This document shows, in pieces, positions 12,801-21,180 of a stretch of 64,000 nucleotides of DNA. Below the pieces are notes generated by a model. The model saw only the letters and a program-made list of their open reading frames with translations, was not told where the DNA came from and ran no database searches. The DNA comes from Ceratotherium simum simum (lineage: Eukaryota; Chordata; Mammalia; Perissodactyla; Rhinocerotidae), in the NCBI RefSeq assembly GCF_000283155.1, contig NW_004454156.1, forward strand, positions 35,948,150 to 36,012,149. The letters are read 5' to 3'. A program made the translations under genes and the position numbers. The first letter of the stretch is position 1, and each line of letters opens with the position of its first letter.

Positions 12801-15800
12801 AAGAAAATTCCACATTTGATCTAGGGGATACCATATGGGATATATCTGCTTGTATAACTAGTTAAGTATACATGTGACAGATTTAGCAACATTGGGAAAA
12901 GTAGTTCAGATTTTTTCACAGACATTTATCTTAGACACCTGGGTGTTTAGTTAAGGTCTAGGAACTGCAGACTTGATAACTAAATGGATTTAATGTATAT
13001 TTTAAACTTCTTTACGTGGTGTTACTTTTCTGTTGGTGCTTTTCACATTTGTAGACAACCAGAATCAGGCAATTTGATCAACATCTTTAGTAGATCTTTG
13101 TCTTTTGTGATATGAAACAGTTGTCTCATGATTTAGAAACCCAAATTACTTTGTTTAAAAAAACTTAAGTTTTCTGTAATTTGAACAGTTCTAGTCTCTC
13201 TGACTCCACATGTCAAAAATTTTTAAACATTTTAAATGATACCTTATGATACATTATTCATGTCATCATAATCCTTCAAGGACCAACATATAGTTAATTT
13301 TTTTCCAACTTGGATATTTACCAGTAGAAGAACTATATATTTAACATATTTGGTCACTGTTAGATTTGTAGGATGCTATTGCATTAAATCAAGGGAGAGA
13401 AATTTTGCCCACAAGAAGACAGTTGATTTCAAATAAAGCTGAAAAGTTCTGCTACAACTGAGTTTTGTTCAATACACATATAGTATAAAACTGCTAGGAT
13501 AGCCCATTAAAATTGATAGTTGCAGTGATGGATATAAATGCTATGTTGCATTGGTTGTGTAAATACATTCCAAATATCCCTTAAAGGTTAACAGATAAGA
13601 AGGAAGTATGTTCAAGGTGTCATGAATGTTAGTGGTACTTAATAGCTATTTAGGGACTTTTCAAGGGGTAGGCACTATGCCGAATGATTATCATACTTTA
13701 TCCTATCTAACCCTTAGAGCATTGTATACTAAAATTGGAGTAATAAAAGGGGATAAGTATGGCTTCTGCCCAAGATATATAGCATGACAAGTTGTGAAAT
13801 ATTGACTGTTTTTTAAACTGCCCCTGCCTTGCACAAGGCTTCCAACTGGCAATGCTATCTCAAGGCCATCTTGTATTATTTCTTATGTAGCTTCTTGTTT
13901 ATTGCTTTAACAGCACTCTGAATAGTTGGTAATTATTATTTACTTTTAAATTTCCGACCTACCTACTAGAATATAAGCTTCAGGAAGACCATGTCTATTA
14001 TGTTCACCATTAAATCCCCGTTACCTAGCACAGTGCTTATCAAAATATATTAGGCATTCAGTAAATATTTGTTGAATGAATAAATATTGATGAGTCCTGC
14101 CAGATGTTATCATTATCTCCATTTTGTTTACTTATTTATTGATTGATTTTATTTTTTTTGTGAGGAAGATCAGCGCTGAGCTAACATCTGTGCTAATCCT
14201 CCTCTTTTTGCTGAGGAAGACCGGCTCTGAGCTAACATCTATTGCCAATCCTCCTCCTTTTTTTTTTTTTCCCCAAAGCCCCAGTAGATAGTTGTATGTC
14301 ATAGTTGCATGTTCTGCTAGTTGCTGTATGTGGGCCGTGGCCTCAGCATGACCGGAGAAGCGGTGCGTCGGTGCGCGCCCGGGATCCAAACCTGGACCGC
14401 CAGTAGCGGAGCACGCGCACTTAACTGCTAAGCCACGGGGCCAGCCCACATTATCTCCATTTTATTGGGAAGTCTGTGGCTCAGAGAAGTGAAGTAAATT
14501 GCCCCAAATCACACAATTAATAAATAACAGCCAGGGTAAGCCTGTGCTCTGTTCAGTGTGCTATACAGTAGAATTATAGTCTTCCTCTTTAACTTTATGA
14601 AATTTTGATAAGAGTTAAGAGTATCTAATAGCACAGCAGAATAAAGTTAAGATTCTAGGCAATCTTCTATATTTGACATCAACCACTTAAATCATATTAT
14701 CTTTTAGAAATCCTGTTACTGTAAAAGGGAACTAAATGGTTGCCTTTTGGGGATTTTATATTTACAGGTAAAATTTATGAAGACCATTCCTGGTACAGCA
14801 CTGGTAGAAATGGGTGATGAGTATGCTGTAGAAAGAGCTGTCACACACCTTAACAATGTCAAGTTATTTGGGAAAAGACTTAATGTTTGGTAATTATCTT
14901 AAGTGGTAAATTTAAAAAATATTAAAAAGTCTTTATCTTTTTTATTAGAGACATTAATTTCAATCTCAGAATATTTTAATGTAACTAAGGGCACATCTGA
15001 AACTAGCAGCTATGGTGTTGTCATTTTAGACAAAGTATTAGGGTCATGTAATTCAGATTTTTCTTACTTATACCTAGTTTTTAGTTTTTATGATGATAAA
15101 ACAGCATGTTAAAATGGGCAAGTTTTTATGTTAATGTTTTCTAATATGAGAATATATTCAACAGATTTTTCTTTCTAATTGATGTCTAACCTATAAGAGT
15201 GATTGATTATAACTCAAAGTAAATTTAAATATTTAAATAAAAGTTCAAAATATTAACTATTTAAGCCGTATGTAAATAGCTACATACGTGTTTTTTGTTA
15301 AGATTGATGCAAGCATATATGTTAACAATTTGAGACTGCCTACTTGCTGCTTTTTATCTAACAAGGTATGTTCTGTACCTTTTTCCTTTCCAATCTTTAG
15401 TGTGTCTAAACAACATTCAGTTGTTCCAAGTCAAATATTTGAGCTGGAAGACGGTACAAGTAGCTACAAGGATTTTGCAATGAGCAAAAATAATCGCTTT
15501 ACAAGTGCTGGCCAAGCATCTAAGAATATAATTCAGCCACCCTCATGTGTGCTGCATTATTATAATGTTCCACTGTGTGTGACAGAAGAGACTTTCACAA
15601 AGGTAGGCACTAAAATACAAATTGCGTAGAATATTCCTATTTCAAAAATTCCTATTCCTATTTCAATATTCCAGTTAGCCTCATTTTTAAAGTCTTGCTC
15701 TGTTTGTCTTCTGCTTTTGATATTGTTAGTATTCTGTTATTTATTTGATACTTTATGTAGTTCATCTTTTGACCATTATACTTTTCTGGCCTCCATTTTT

Positions 15801-18744
15801 TATTGGTCTTTTGTTGTTTGTGGCTCAATCTTTTTGAGAGTTGGAATTAGAATGAGATACCCTTACTCCTGCATTCGGAAAGTTCTTTTACCATGTCCTT
15901 AAATCTCACCCATAACAAAATTTTATATATCCCTGACTTTCTCCCTACCTGTAGGAAATGCTTCAGAAAAGAATTGATTTTCTGGAACTCTACTGCCTAC
16001 CTTAGGTACTAGATAAATCCTGGTCAACTCTGAGAATATGTATTTCAGTTACAAATCTGTGGTTTTATTGTCAAACAGCATATTATTTACATAATTTATA
16101 GAGTATCACTATTTTTAATTGATTTTCTCGTTCAGTGTATTAATCTAAAAAAATTTGTTTTAATTCATTCATTTCATGTCAGACTCAAAACTAAAATGCT
16201 GCCATAAAATTACTTTCTTAAAAAAAAAGGTAGGAATATTATTTTGGGCATATTTTTAACAGAGTTTTACATTTCTTTGACAGTTGTGTAATGACCATGA
16301 AGTTCTTACATTCATCAAATATAAAGTGTTTGATGCAAAACGTAAGTGCACATTCCTTCTTTTTAAGTTTTCTGGTTAATGACAAGCAAATAGCTGGATT
16401 TGTGTTTCTTTGTTTTGTTTTAGCTTCTGCCAAAACGCTTTCTGGGCTATTAGAATGGGAATGCAAAACTGATGCAGTAGAAGCCCTTACAGCACTTAAT
16501 CACTACCAGATAAGAGTTCCAAGTAAGTGAAATTATGTTATAATTATTCAATGGGAGTTACTGTCAGAAACATTGAAAAAAAATTTAAAATAACATTTAT
16601 TAGTTTTTTGTTTTTTTAATGCAGGGAAGTATGAAGGAAAAAAGGCATATAAATCCCACAACCCACATAATCCTTGTATTAGTTACCTGTTGCTGTGTAA
16701 CAGATTATCACAATGTTTAGCAGCTTAAAACAGCAAATGTTTATTGTCTTACTGTTTCTGAGGGTTAGTAATTTTTCTGAGGGTCAGTAACTGTGTACAG
16801 TTTAGCTGGGTAGTTCTGGCTCAGGGTCTCTGATGAGGTTGCAATCAAGCTGTTGTCTGGGTCTGCAGTCTTGACTAGGGGCTGGAAAATCCACTTCCAA
16901 GCTCGCTCATATGGTTGTTTGCAGGCCCAGTCAAGCTACATTGGCCATTTCATGGTAGCTGGCTTCCTTCAGAGTGAGGGATCCAAGAGAGATGAGAGCA
17001 AAAGACCAAAGCAGAAACCTCGATGTCTTTTATAATCTAGTATTGGAAGTGCCATACATCACTTATGCTGTATTCTTGTGGTCATACAGACCAACCATAG
17101 TATGGTTCGGGAGGGAACCATACAGGGCTATGAATACCAGGAGGGTAGGGATCATTGGGGCCATCTTGAAGACTGGCTTCCATAATCCCTATTTATCTTT
17201 TTAGAAGAAAGCAATGCATATGTATGGTTAAAAAACTCAGTACATAAAGGTACAAAATGAAAGTTAAAGGCTTTTACAAATTCTAACCTTTTTGTCTCCT
17301 CTTCTTATTCTTCCTCTCCAGTGTATATATATCTACATTTTTAGAACTTAAATGGTTCTTCTATCTGTACTATCCTGTGCCTGGCTGTTTTCACGTATAT
17401 ATCTTGGAGCTATTTCTATATCAGCACATGCAAAGTACCTTTTTTTTTTTTAAAAGCACTTGTAGAGTAGCTATTCATAGTAGAGATGTACCACAGTTTA
17501 TTTGATTTACCCATTTCCCCATTGATGAACACTGGTTGTTTCCAATTATTTTTTCTATTACTGTAATAAACATCCTTATAGTTGCACTTTTTGTATTTGT
17601 AGGGCAATTTCCTAGTAGTGGAGGGCATAAAAGTTTATATTTTGGTAAATGTTGCTAGATTGCACTTGGAGACAGGTACAGTTATTTCTCTTTTTATCCT
17701 CTGCAGTGTCTTGCAAATACTTGTTGACGTATATCCTTTTTCCTATATAGGAATTATTTTTCCTTGAGGAGCTATAGCTTTTAATACTAAAATTCTGGTA
17801 CATTAAGATACCAAAATTGTTTCTTTGCATAATCAATTGATGAAGAATTATCTCTGCTTGGTCTGAAAAGTTAAAGAAAAATGTATAAAATAGAAGTATT
17901 TTTGTGGATTATACCCAATTTTTTCTTTTTTTTTGTGAGTAAGATTAGCCCTGAGCTAACATCCGTTGCCAATCGCCCTCTTTTTGCTGAGGAAGATTGG
18001 CCCTGGGCTAACATCTGTGCCCATCTTCCTCTACTTGATATGGGACGCCACCACAAGCATGGCTTGATAAGTGGTGCGTAGGTCCGAGCCCGGGATCTGA
18101 ACCTGCGAACCCTGGGCCGCCCAAGCCGACCGCGTGAACTTAACTGCTATGCCACTGGGCCGGCCCCGGATTATACCCAATGTTTTATTGTGTAATTTTA
18201 GAATTTATATGTCTTATTTATTATCCTATTTATTTAGTACTAGATCTCCTGGAACTTTTTCAGCTCATTGATATCTTCTTGTACATTCCAGTCTTGTCTC
18301 ACTTCCCAAACTGTATTTGAATTGGCTTCTATAGAGGAATTACCATTGATAATATTTTCTGTGAAGTGAGCATTGCTGATGGACATAGGTGTAATCCTGA
18401 TACTGTTCATTTGTAATGATTAATTAATTCACTAAAAAAATATTGAGTGCCTTCTATGTGTCAGATAATATTTAGAATAGTAGGAATGTAGTGGTGACCT
18501 CCCTGGAGCTAACCTGCTAGTAGATATGAACAAAAGTAATCTTTCCCTTACCTTACATAGAAATTTTCCTTCCTTATGTGTCTGCTTCTAATACTATAAA
18601 AAGGTGAAATAATTTAGTCTGCTAATTCAAAGTGATCTTGAGAGTTTCATGAAGTGAACTATTAACTTTGTTTTTAAATTTTTTACAGATGGTTCCAATC
18701 CCTACACATTGAAGCTTTGCTTTTCTACATCATCCCATTTATAA
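1398..18744 (+). CDS. HNRNPLL: HNRNPLL, C-terminal 333 codons in nine exons (5' part outside window)
   Basis: HNRNPLL is a nuclear RNA-binding protein with RRM domains; it binds CA-rich RNA and controls alternative splicing, classically of CD45 exons in activated lymphocytes. The spliced exons (1398-1499, 1586-1658, 5860-5931, 11523-11740, 14768-14889, 15401-15602, 16284-16341, 16424-16522, 18689-18744) total 1002 nt and stay in one frame to a TAA. The product contains the second half of RRM2 ([20 protein letters not shown]), a linker, RRM3 ([20 protein letters not shown]), RRM4 ([20 protein letters not shown]) and the C-terminus [11 protein letters not shown]. The linker lacks the long proline- and glycine-rich insert of the paralogue HNRNPL and carries the LL-specific [19 protein letters not shown] stretch, so I call LL rather than L. 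About 209 residues are missing on the N-terminal side if the full protein is near 542 residues. No frameshift or internal stop was seen. Confidence 0.97.
1586..1658 (+). CDS. HNRNPLL: HNRNPLL exon: RRM2 end and start of linker
   Basis: This 73-nt exon follows AACAG and precedes GTAAGT. It encodes [20 protein letters not shown] then LGRR plus the first base of an Asp codon. The PTRLNV..ND..WDYT..L motif is shared by HNRNPL and HNRNPLL and marks the end of RRM2. It is separated from the previous exon by an intron of only 86 bp. Confidence 0.97.
1867..2256 (+). other. Candidate alternative/poison exon in HNRNPLL intron
   Basis: This segment is richer in GC than the flanking intron and dense in CA, CACA and ACAC motifs. 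It is preceded by a branch-point-like TACTAAG and an ATTTAG acceptor and followed by a GTATGT donor at 2257. If joined to the exon ending at 1658, the split codon is completed and an open frame of 118 codons runs to a TGA at 2220-2222. The peptide (for example [20 protein letters not shown]) has no match I recognise. AATAAA at 2557-2562, 3009-3014 and 3094-3099 could instead serve an intronic polyadenylation isoform. Exon status is inference; the motifs and the open frame are observed. Confidence 0.4.
2257..5859 (+). other. HNRNPLL intron, mostly unique
   Basis: This is the remainder of the intron after the CA-rich block. It contains no ERE or L1 that I recognise. The stretches at about 3850-4000 and 4080-4240 resemble eroded ancient repeats. 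AATAAA motifs occur at 2557, 3009 and 3094. The rest is unassigned. Confidence 0.5.
5860..5931 (+). CDS. HNRNPLL: HNRNPLL exon: basic linker between RRM2 and RRM3
   Basis: The 72-nt exon lies between TGTGTCAG and GTAAGT. It encodes a basic, glutamine-rich linker, [19 protein letters not shown] then RHDGYG, split at both ends after the first codon base. Its length is a multiple of three, so skipping it would leave the reading frame intact. Confidence 0.96.
5932..8171 (+). other. HNRNPLL intron, unassigned apart from simple repeats
   Basis: This is the first part of the 5.6-kb intron. Apart from the TG microsatellite and a purine-rich stretch near 7690-7750, I recognise nothing in it. Confidence 0.5.
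6840..6882 (+). repeat. (TG)n microsatellite in HNRNPLL intron
   Basis: About 20 TG units are interrupted by one TA. In the transcript this is a UG repeat, not the CA repeat bound by the HNRNPL family. Confidence 0.95.
8172..8410 (-). repeat. ERE SINE, long-tail type, antisense
   Basis: The target duplication CCTGGACCAAGGATTTT lies at 8155-8171 and 8411-8427. The element carries a (TG)n tract, two GAGGAAGA..GGCCCTGAGCTAAC modules, and the tRNA-like region ending CCGGGCCGGCC. Confidence 0.95.
8575..9555 (-). mobile_element. LINE-1 3' end, antisense in HNRNPLL intron
   Basis: This is a 5'-truncated L1 with a T-rich (poly-A) end near 8575-8622. A 191-codon open stretch of the ORF2 C-terminus lies at 8981-9556 on the - strand ([29 protein letters not shown]). 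The length of the open stretch suggests a moderately young copy. Confidence 0.93.
9556..11092 (+). other. HNRNPLL intron, unassigned
   Basis: This AT-rich intron sequence between the L1 tail and the ERE shows no recognisable repeat or exon. Confidence 0.45.
11093..11288 (+). repeat. ERE SINE, sense to HNRNPLL
   Basis: The head GGGCCGG, the tRNA-like region and an A-rich end are flanked by AAATATAAACTT at 11081-11092 and 11289-11300. It is the only complete ERE in the visible introns in sense orientation. Confidence 0.94.
11523..11740 (+). CDS. HNRNPLL: HNRNPLL exon: linker and first half of RRM3
   Basis: The exon follows TTTTTATAG and ends AAAAG before GTAAGT. It encodes [20 protein letters not shown], the rest of the linker, and RRM3 strand 1 and helix 1 with [20 protein letters not shown], then YGNIEK. 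The short linker, in place of the long Pro/Gly/Tyr-rich insert of HNRNPL, is the clearest sign of the LL paralogue. A long T-rich tract precedes the acceptor. Confidence 0.97.
11741..13659 (+). other. HNRNPLL intron, unassigned
   Basis: This is the first two thirds of the intron between the two RRM3 exons. It is AT-rich and nothing in it is recognised. Confidence 0.45.
13660..13790 (-). repeat. MIR fragment
   Basis: An eroded MIR is recognised by GGCACTATGCCGAATGATTA and the following 'cttta...taaccct' pattern, in reverse orientation. Confidence 0.55.
14085..14570 (-). repeat. MIR split by an ERE
   Basis: The left part ends TCATTATCTCCATTTT and the right part continues ATTGGGAAGTCTGTGGCTCA and GCCCCAAATCACACAATTAA. 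These are the ancient MIR 'fraction to be subtracted' tail, interrupted by the ERE at 14126-14448. Confidence 0.7.
14126..14448 (-). repeat. ERE SINE, two-module hybrid type, antisense
   Basis: The target duplication CATTATCTCCATTTT lies at 14111-14125 and 14449-14463. Two GAGGAAGA..AGCTAACATCT modules precede a full 'CCAAAGCCCCAGTAGATAG' ERE unit. Confidence 0.93.
14768..14889 (+). CDS. HNRNPLL: HNRNPLL exon: second half of RRM3
   Basis: The exon follows TTTACAG and ends in TG before GTAATT. It encodes [20 protein letters not shown] and [20 protein letters not shown], the RNP1-like strand, helix 2 and strand 4 of RRM3. The last codon (Cys) is split 2+1 across the junction. Confidence 0.97.
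15401..15602 (+). CDS. HNRNPLL: HNRNPLL exon: RRM3-RRM4 connection and start of RRM4
   Basis: A pyrimidine-rich tract ending CTTTAG precedes the exon; GTAGGC follows it. It encodes [20 protein letters not shown], then [20 protein letters not shown] and the RRM4 start [20 protein letters not shown]. The SYKDF..S.NNRF and QP.SCVLH motifs are conserved between the L and LL paralogues. Confidence 0.97.
16284..16341 (+). CDS. HNRNPLL: HNRNPLL exon: RRM4 helix 1 and strand 2
   Basis: This small 58-nt exon lies between TTGACAG and GTAAGT. It encodes [19 protein letters not shown] and ends one base into a Pro codon. It is separated from the next exon by an intron of only 82 bp. Confidence 0.96.
16424..16522 (+). 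CDS. HNRNPLL: HNRNPLL exon: RRM4 core
   Basis: The 99-nt exon follows GTTTTAG and precedes GTAAGT. It encodes [20 protein letters not shown] then [12 protein letters not shown], covering the RNP1-like strand (SGLLEW) and helix 2 of RRM4. Confidence 0.97.
16676..17180 (+). repeat. Ancient interspersed repeat (family not assigned)
   Basis: The signature TTAGTTACCTGTTGCTGTGT, then GCTTAAAACA, GGCTCAGGGTCTCTGATGAG and GGGATCCAAGAGAGA matches a common dispersed mammalian repeat. I cannot name its family with certainty. Confidence 0.7.
17190..17850 (-). mobile_element. Old L1 fragment, antisense
   Basis: The text resembles the antisense 3' part of ancient L1s (TTTACCCATTTCCCCATTGA; TGAACACTGGTTGTTTCC; ACTGTAATAAACATCC). 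It is heavily mutated. Confidence 0.65.
17920..18167 (-). repeat. ERE SINE, long-tail type, antisense
   Basis: The target duplication GGATTATACCCAAT lies at 17906-17919 and 18168-18181. The tail modules and a CCGGCCCC head are visible. Confidence 0.94.
18689..18744 (+). CDS. HNRNPLL: HNRNPLL terminal coding exon
   Basis: The exon follows TTTTTACAG and encodes [18 protein letters not shown] and a TAA stop. The C-terminus [10 protein letters not shown] is a hallmark of the HNRNPL/LL pair. The start of the 3' UTR lies in the same exon. Confidence 0.97.
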
Positions 18745-18900
18745 GACGAGAAGAGCATGTTAGAATTTATGTTCACCTTTATTACAGTTTTAAAGCTACA
18801 CTTCATTAAAAAAAATCTAAAATGGTTGATCTAATGTTGCCTTGCATACTTTGATTTAGGATCCTGTTCTGTAATAAATAAATATTTTGCCTTGAGTAAA
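18745..18900 (+). other. HNRNPLL: HNRNPLL 3' UTR (proximal form)
   Basis: The sequence after the stop is AT-rich and unique. It carries overlapping poly(A) signals at 18873-18878 and just after (AATAAATAAATA), followed by a T/G-rich stretch. Cleavage near 18895-18905 is an inference. Further AATAAA hexamers at about 19238 and at 20839-20844 would allow longer forms, although EREs lie before the last one. Confidence 0.6.
18873..18878 (+). terminator. HNRNPLL: AATAAA polyadenylation signal
   Basis: This canonical hexamer lies about 130 bp after the stop codon, with a second overlapping copy four bases later and a TTGTTG-type downstream element. Use is not proven. Confidence 0.55.
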
Positions 18901-20192
18901 TTTGTTGTAAAATTAAATATTGAATTGTTTTCATTTCAAAATAGAATATCATAATGTAGACTATCTACAGCTTCCTTGTAGATTACGCAAATATATGATT
19001 TCTAATCTTATTATTATTTTTCTTCCACAGTGAAAATATATTTGCATTCTTAATGCTAATTATCTGCAAGTATTTTTCCATTGTGTATGAGATTGAATGC
19101 AGGTGAAAGTATTGCATTTTACTATTATAGAATTCCTGTTATATGTTTAGATCTTTAAGTATGTTGCAGTTATTCATATTAAACATAACTTGTATTTATT
19201 AAGTATTTTAATCAAGTTTGAGAATAACATTGCACATAATAAATTTTAAGTATTACAGATTTAGCTGATTTTATATTTCTGAAAGGCTAACAGACATATA
19301 GATACACTTGTACAGTATGCACTCAAACTTATTTAAATTGGTGTTTTTTTTTTTTAAGTCATTGTCCATTTGTATTGACATGCCTCTGTTTCTAGTTCCA
19401 GTTTGGAGATTTTATAAAGTTATAACAATGAGTTAATGTATTCATCTTCATTTGTTGCATGTGACTTGATCTTGAAAACATGTCTGTTATTTGGCATTGA
19501 GATTTTAATAGAAGTTATGATTAACAATTCCTCTTCTAGATAATCTGAGATCCATGGATGGGCTTTAGGGAGTCTGTAAACCCCCTAAAATTGTATGTAG
19601 AATTTTTGGTACTTGCATTTTTATTTTTTACTCTTGAATCCATCAGTAATATATGTATTTTTCTATATGGTGCAAGGTATAAGGATCTAATTTTATTTTT
19701 ATTCAAAACAGATAGCTATTTGTTTCGACACCATTTATTAAACATTCTTTCTCTCATTGGATCTGTTTTTTTCTTTTTTTGGGAAAATATATCATATACA
19801 TAGGCAAGTAAGATATCAGAATTAAACATGGTATTAAGAGACTATAGCACACTTGTTATCAAGTTCACAGCTTTTTTTTATAGTAGAAAACTGATACAGC
19901 TATTTTATTTTCATCTTTAAAAGAAGGGAGAATATGTTTTATCTACTTAGAATAACTGTGAAGTCTTTAGCTGGCAATAGCACTTTTGTGATCTTGAGAC
20001 TTTTAAATGAATTTGCATATAGCAATTCCATTTAGATCTTTTGTAAAAGCTTTATTTTGAATTTTAATGTAAAAAAGGCAGTTGGCCTTAATCCTTTTAG
20101 AAATGCAGGGGTTAAAAAAATTTAAGAGCTGCTGAATAGAAAGTTTAAATGGAAACTAAACATGTGTTAACATTTATTTCCCCTTGAAATTT
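18901..20192. other. Downstream of HNRNPLL, unassigned
   Basis: This is AT-rich sequence that could in part be an extended 3' UTR. A weak L1-like stretch (TAGCTATTTGTTTCGACACC) occurs near 19710-19740. Confidence 0.4.
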
Positions 20193-20407
20193 TTTTTTTT
20201 TAATAAACCTTTTTATTTATTTATTTTTTCCCCCAAAGCCCGAGTAGATAGTTGTATGTCATAGCTGCACATCCTTCTAGTTGCCGTATGTGGGATGCGG
20301 CCTCAGCATGGCCGCAGAAGCGGTGCGTTGGTACGCACCTGGGATCCGAACCCGGGCCGCCAGTAGCGGAGCGCACGCACTTAACTGCTAAGCCATGGGG
20401 CCGGCCC
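20193..20407 (-). repeat. ERE SINE
   Basis: It is flanked by TCCCCTTGAA at about 20178 and 20408. It has an antisense head GGGGCCGGCC and a T-rich tail. Confidence 0.93.
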
Positions 20408-20473
20408 TCCCCTTGAATTTTGACGGCAGTAGACCAATGTCCCTTTAGCCCTTTAACGATCTAGAAAAATTTA

Positions 20474-20672
20474 GGGGCTGGCCTCGTGGTGTAGTGATTA
20501 AGTTCACACACTCCGCTTCGGCGGCCTGGGGTTTGCAGGTTCAGATTCCGGGCGCAGACCTATGCACCACTTATCGAGCCATGCTGTGGCAGGCGTCCCA
20601 CATATAAAGGAGAGGAAGATGGGCATGGATGTTAGCCCAGGGCTAATCTTCCTCACCAAAAAAAGAAAAAAT
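20474..20672 (+). repeat. ERE SINE, diverged
   Basis: The target duplication TCTAGAAAAATTTA lies at 20460-20473 and 20673-20686. The head is GGGGCTGGCC and the tail carries GATGTTAGCCCAGGGCTAAT. Confidence 0.93.
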
Positions 20673-20914
20673 ATCTAGAAAAATTTAAATTCAATCTAGA
20701 AGCATTTTAGACCTTTATCATGGAACCCAGTAAGTGAAGCCAAGACTAACTTGTATATGAACTGTAAATGTATGATACTAGGCTGTGTATGTTCCTCATT
20801 CATTGCCAATTTAATACCTAAGTTTACCTAACTTTACAATAAACAAAGCTTTTTTTTCCCTCCCCTATAAATACCTTTCTACATTTGTTGTGGAATTGGA
20901 GTGTCTTAATTTTA

Positions 20915-21163
20915 TTTTTTGTTTTTTTGGTGAGGGGGACTAGCCCTGAGCTAACATCCGATGCCAATCCTCCCCTTTTTTCTTGAGGAAGATTGGCCCT
21001 GGGCTAACATCTGTGCCCATCCTCCTCTACTTTATATGGGACGCCGCCACAGCCTGGCTTAGCAAGTGGTTCATCGGTGCACGCCCGGGATCCGAACCTG
21101 CAAACCCTGGGCTGCTGCAGCTGAGTGGGTGCTCTTAACCGCTGCGCCACCAGGCCGGCCCCT
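20915..21163 (-). repeat. ERE SINE, long-tail type
   Basis: The target duplication GGAGTGTCTTAATTTTA lies at 20898-20914 and 21164-21180. It has two GAGG..TAGCCCTGAGCTAAC-type modules and an antisense head CAGGCCGGCC. Confidence 0.94.
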
Positions 21164-21180
21164 GGAGTGTCTTAATTTTA

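Noticed and set aside
16284..16522. Assignment to HNRNPL rather than HNRNPLL
   Set aside because: Residues such as [16 protein letters not shown] and the short linker fit LL. HNRNPL has a long Pro/Gly-rich linker that is absent here.
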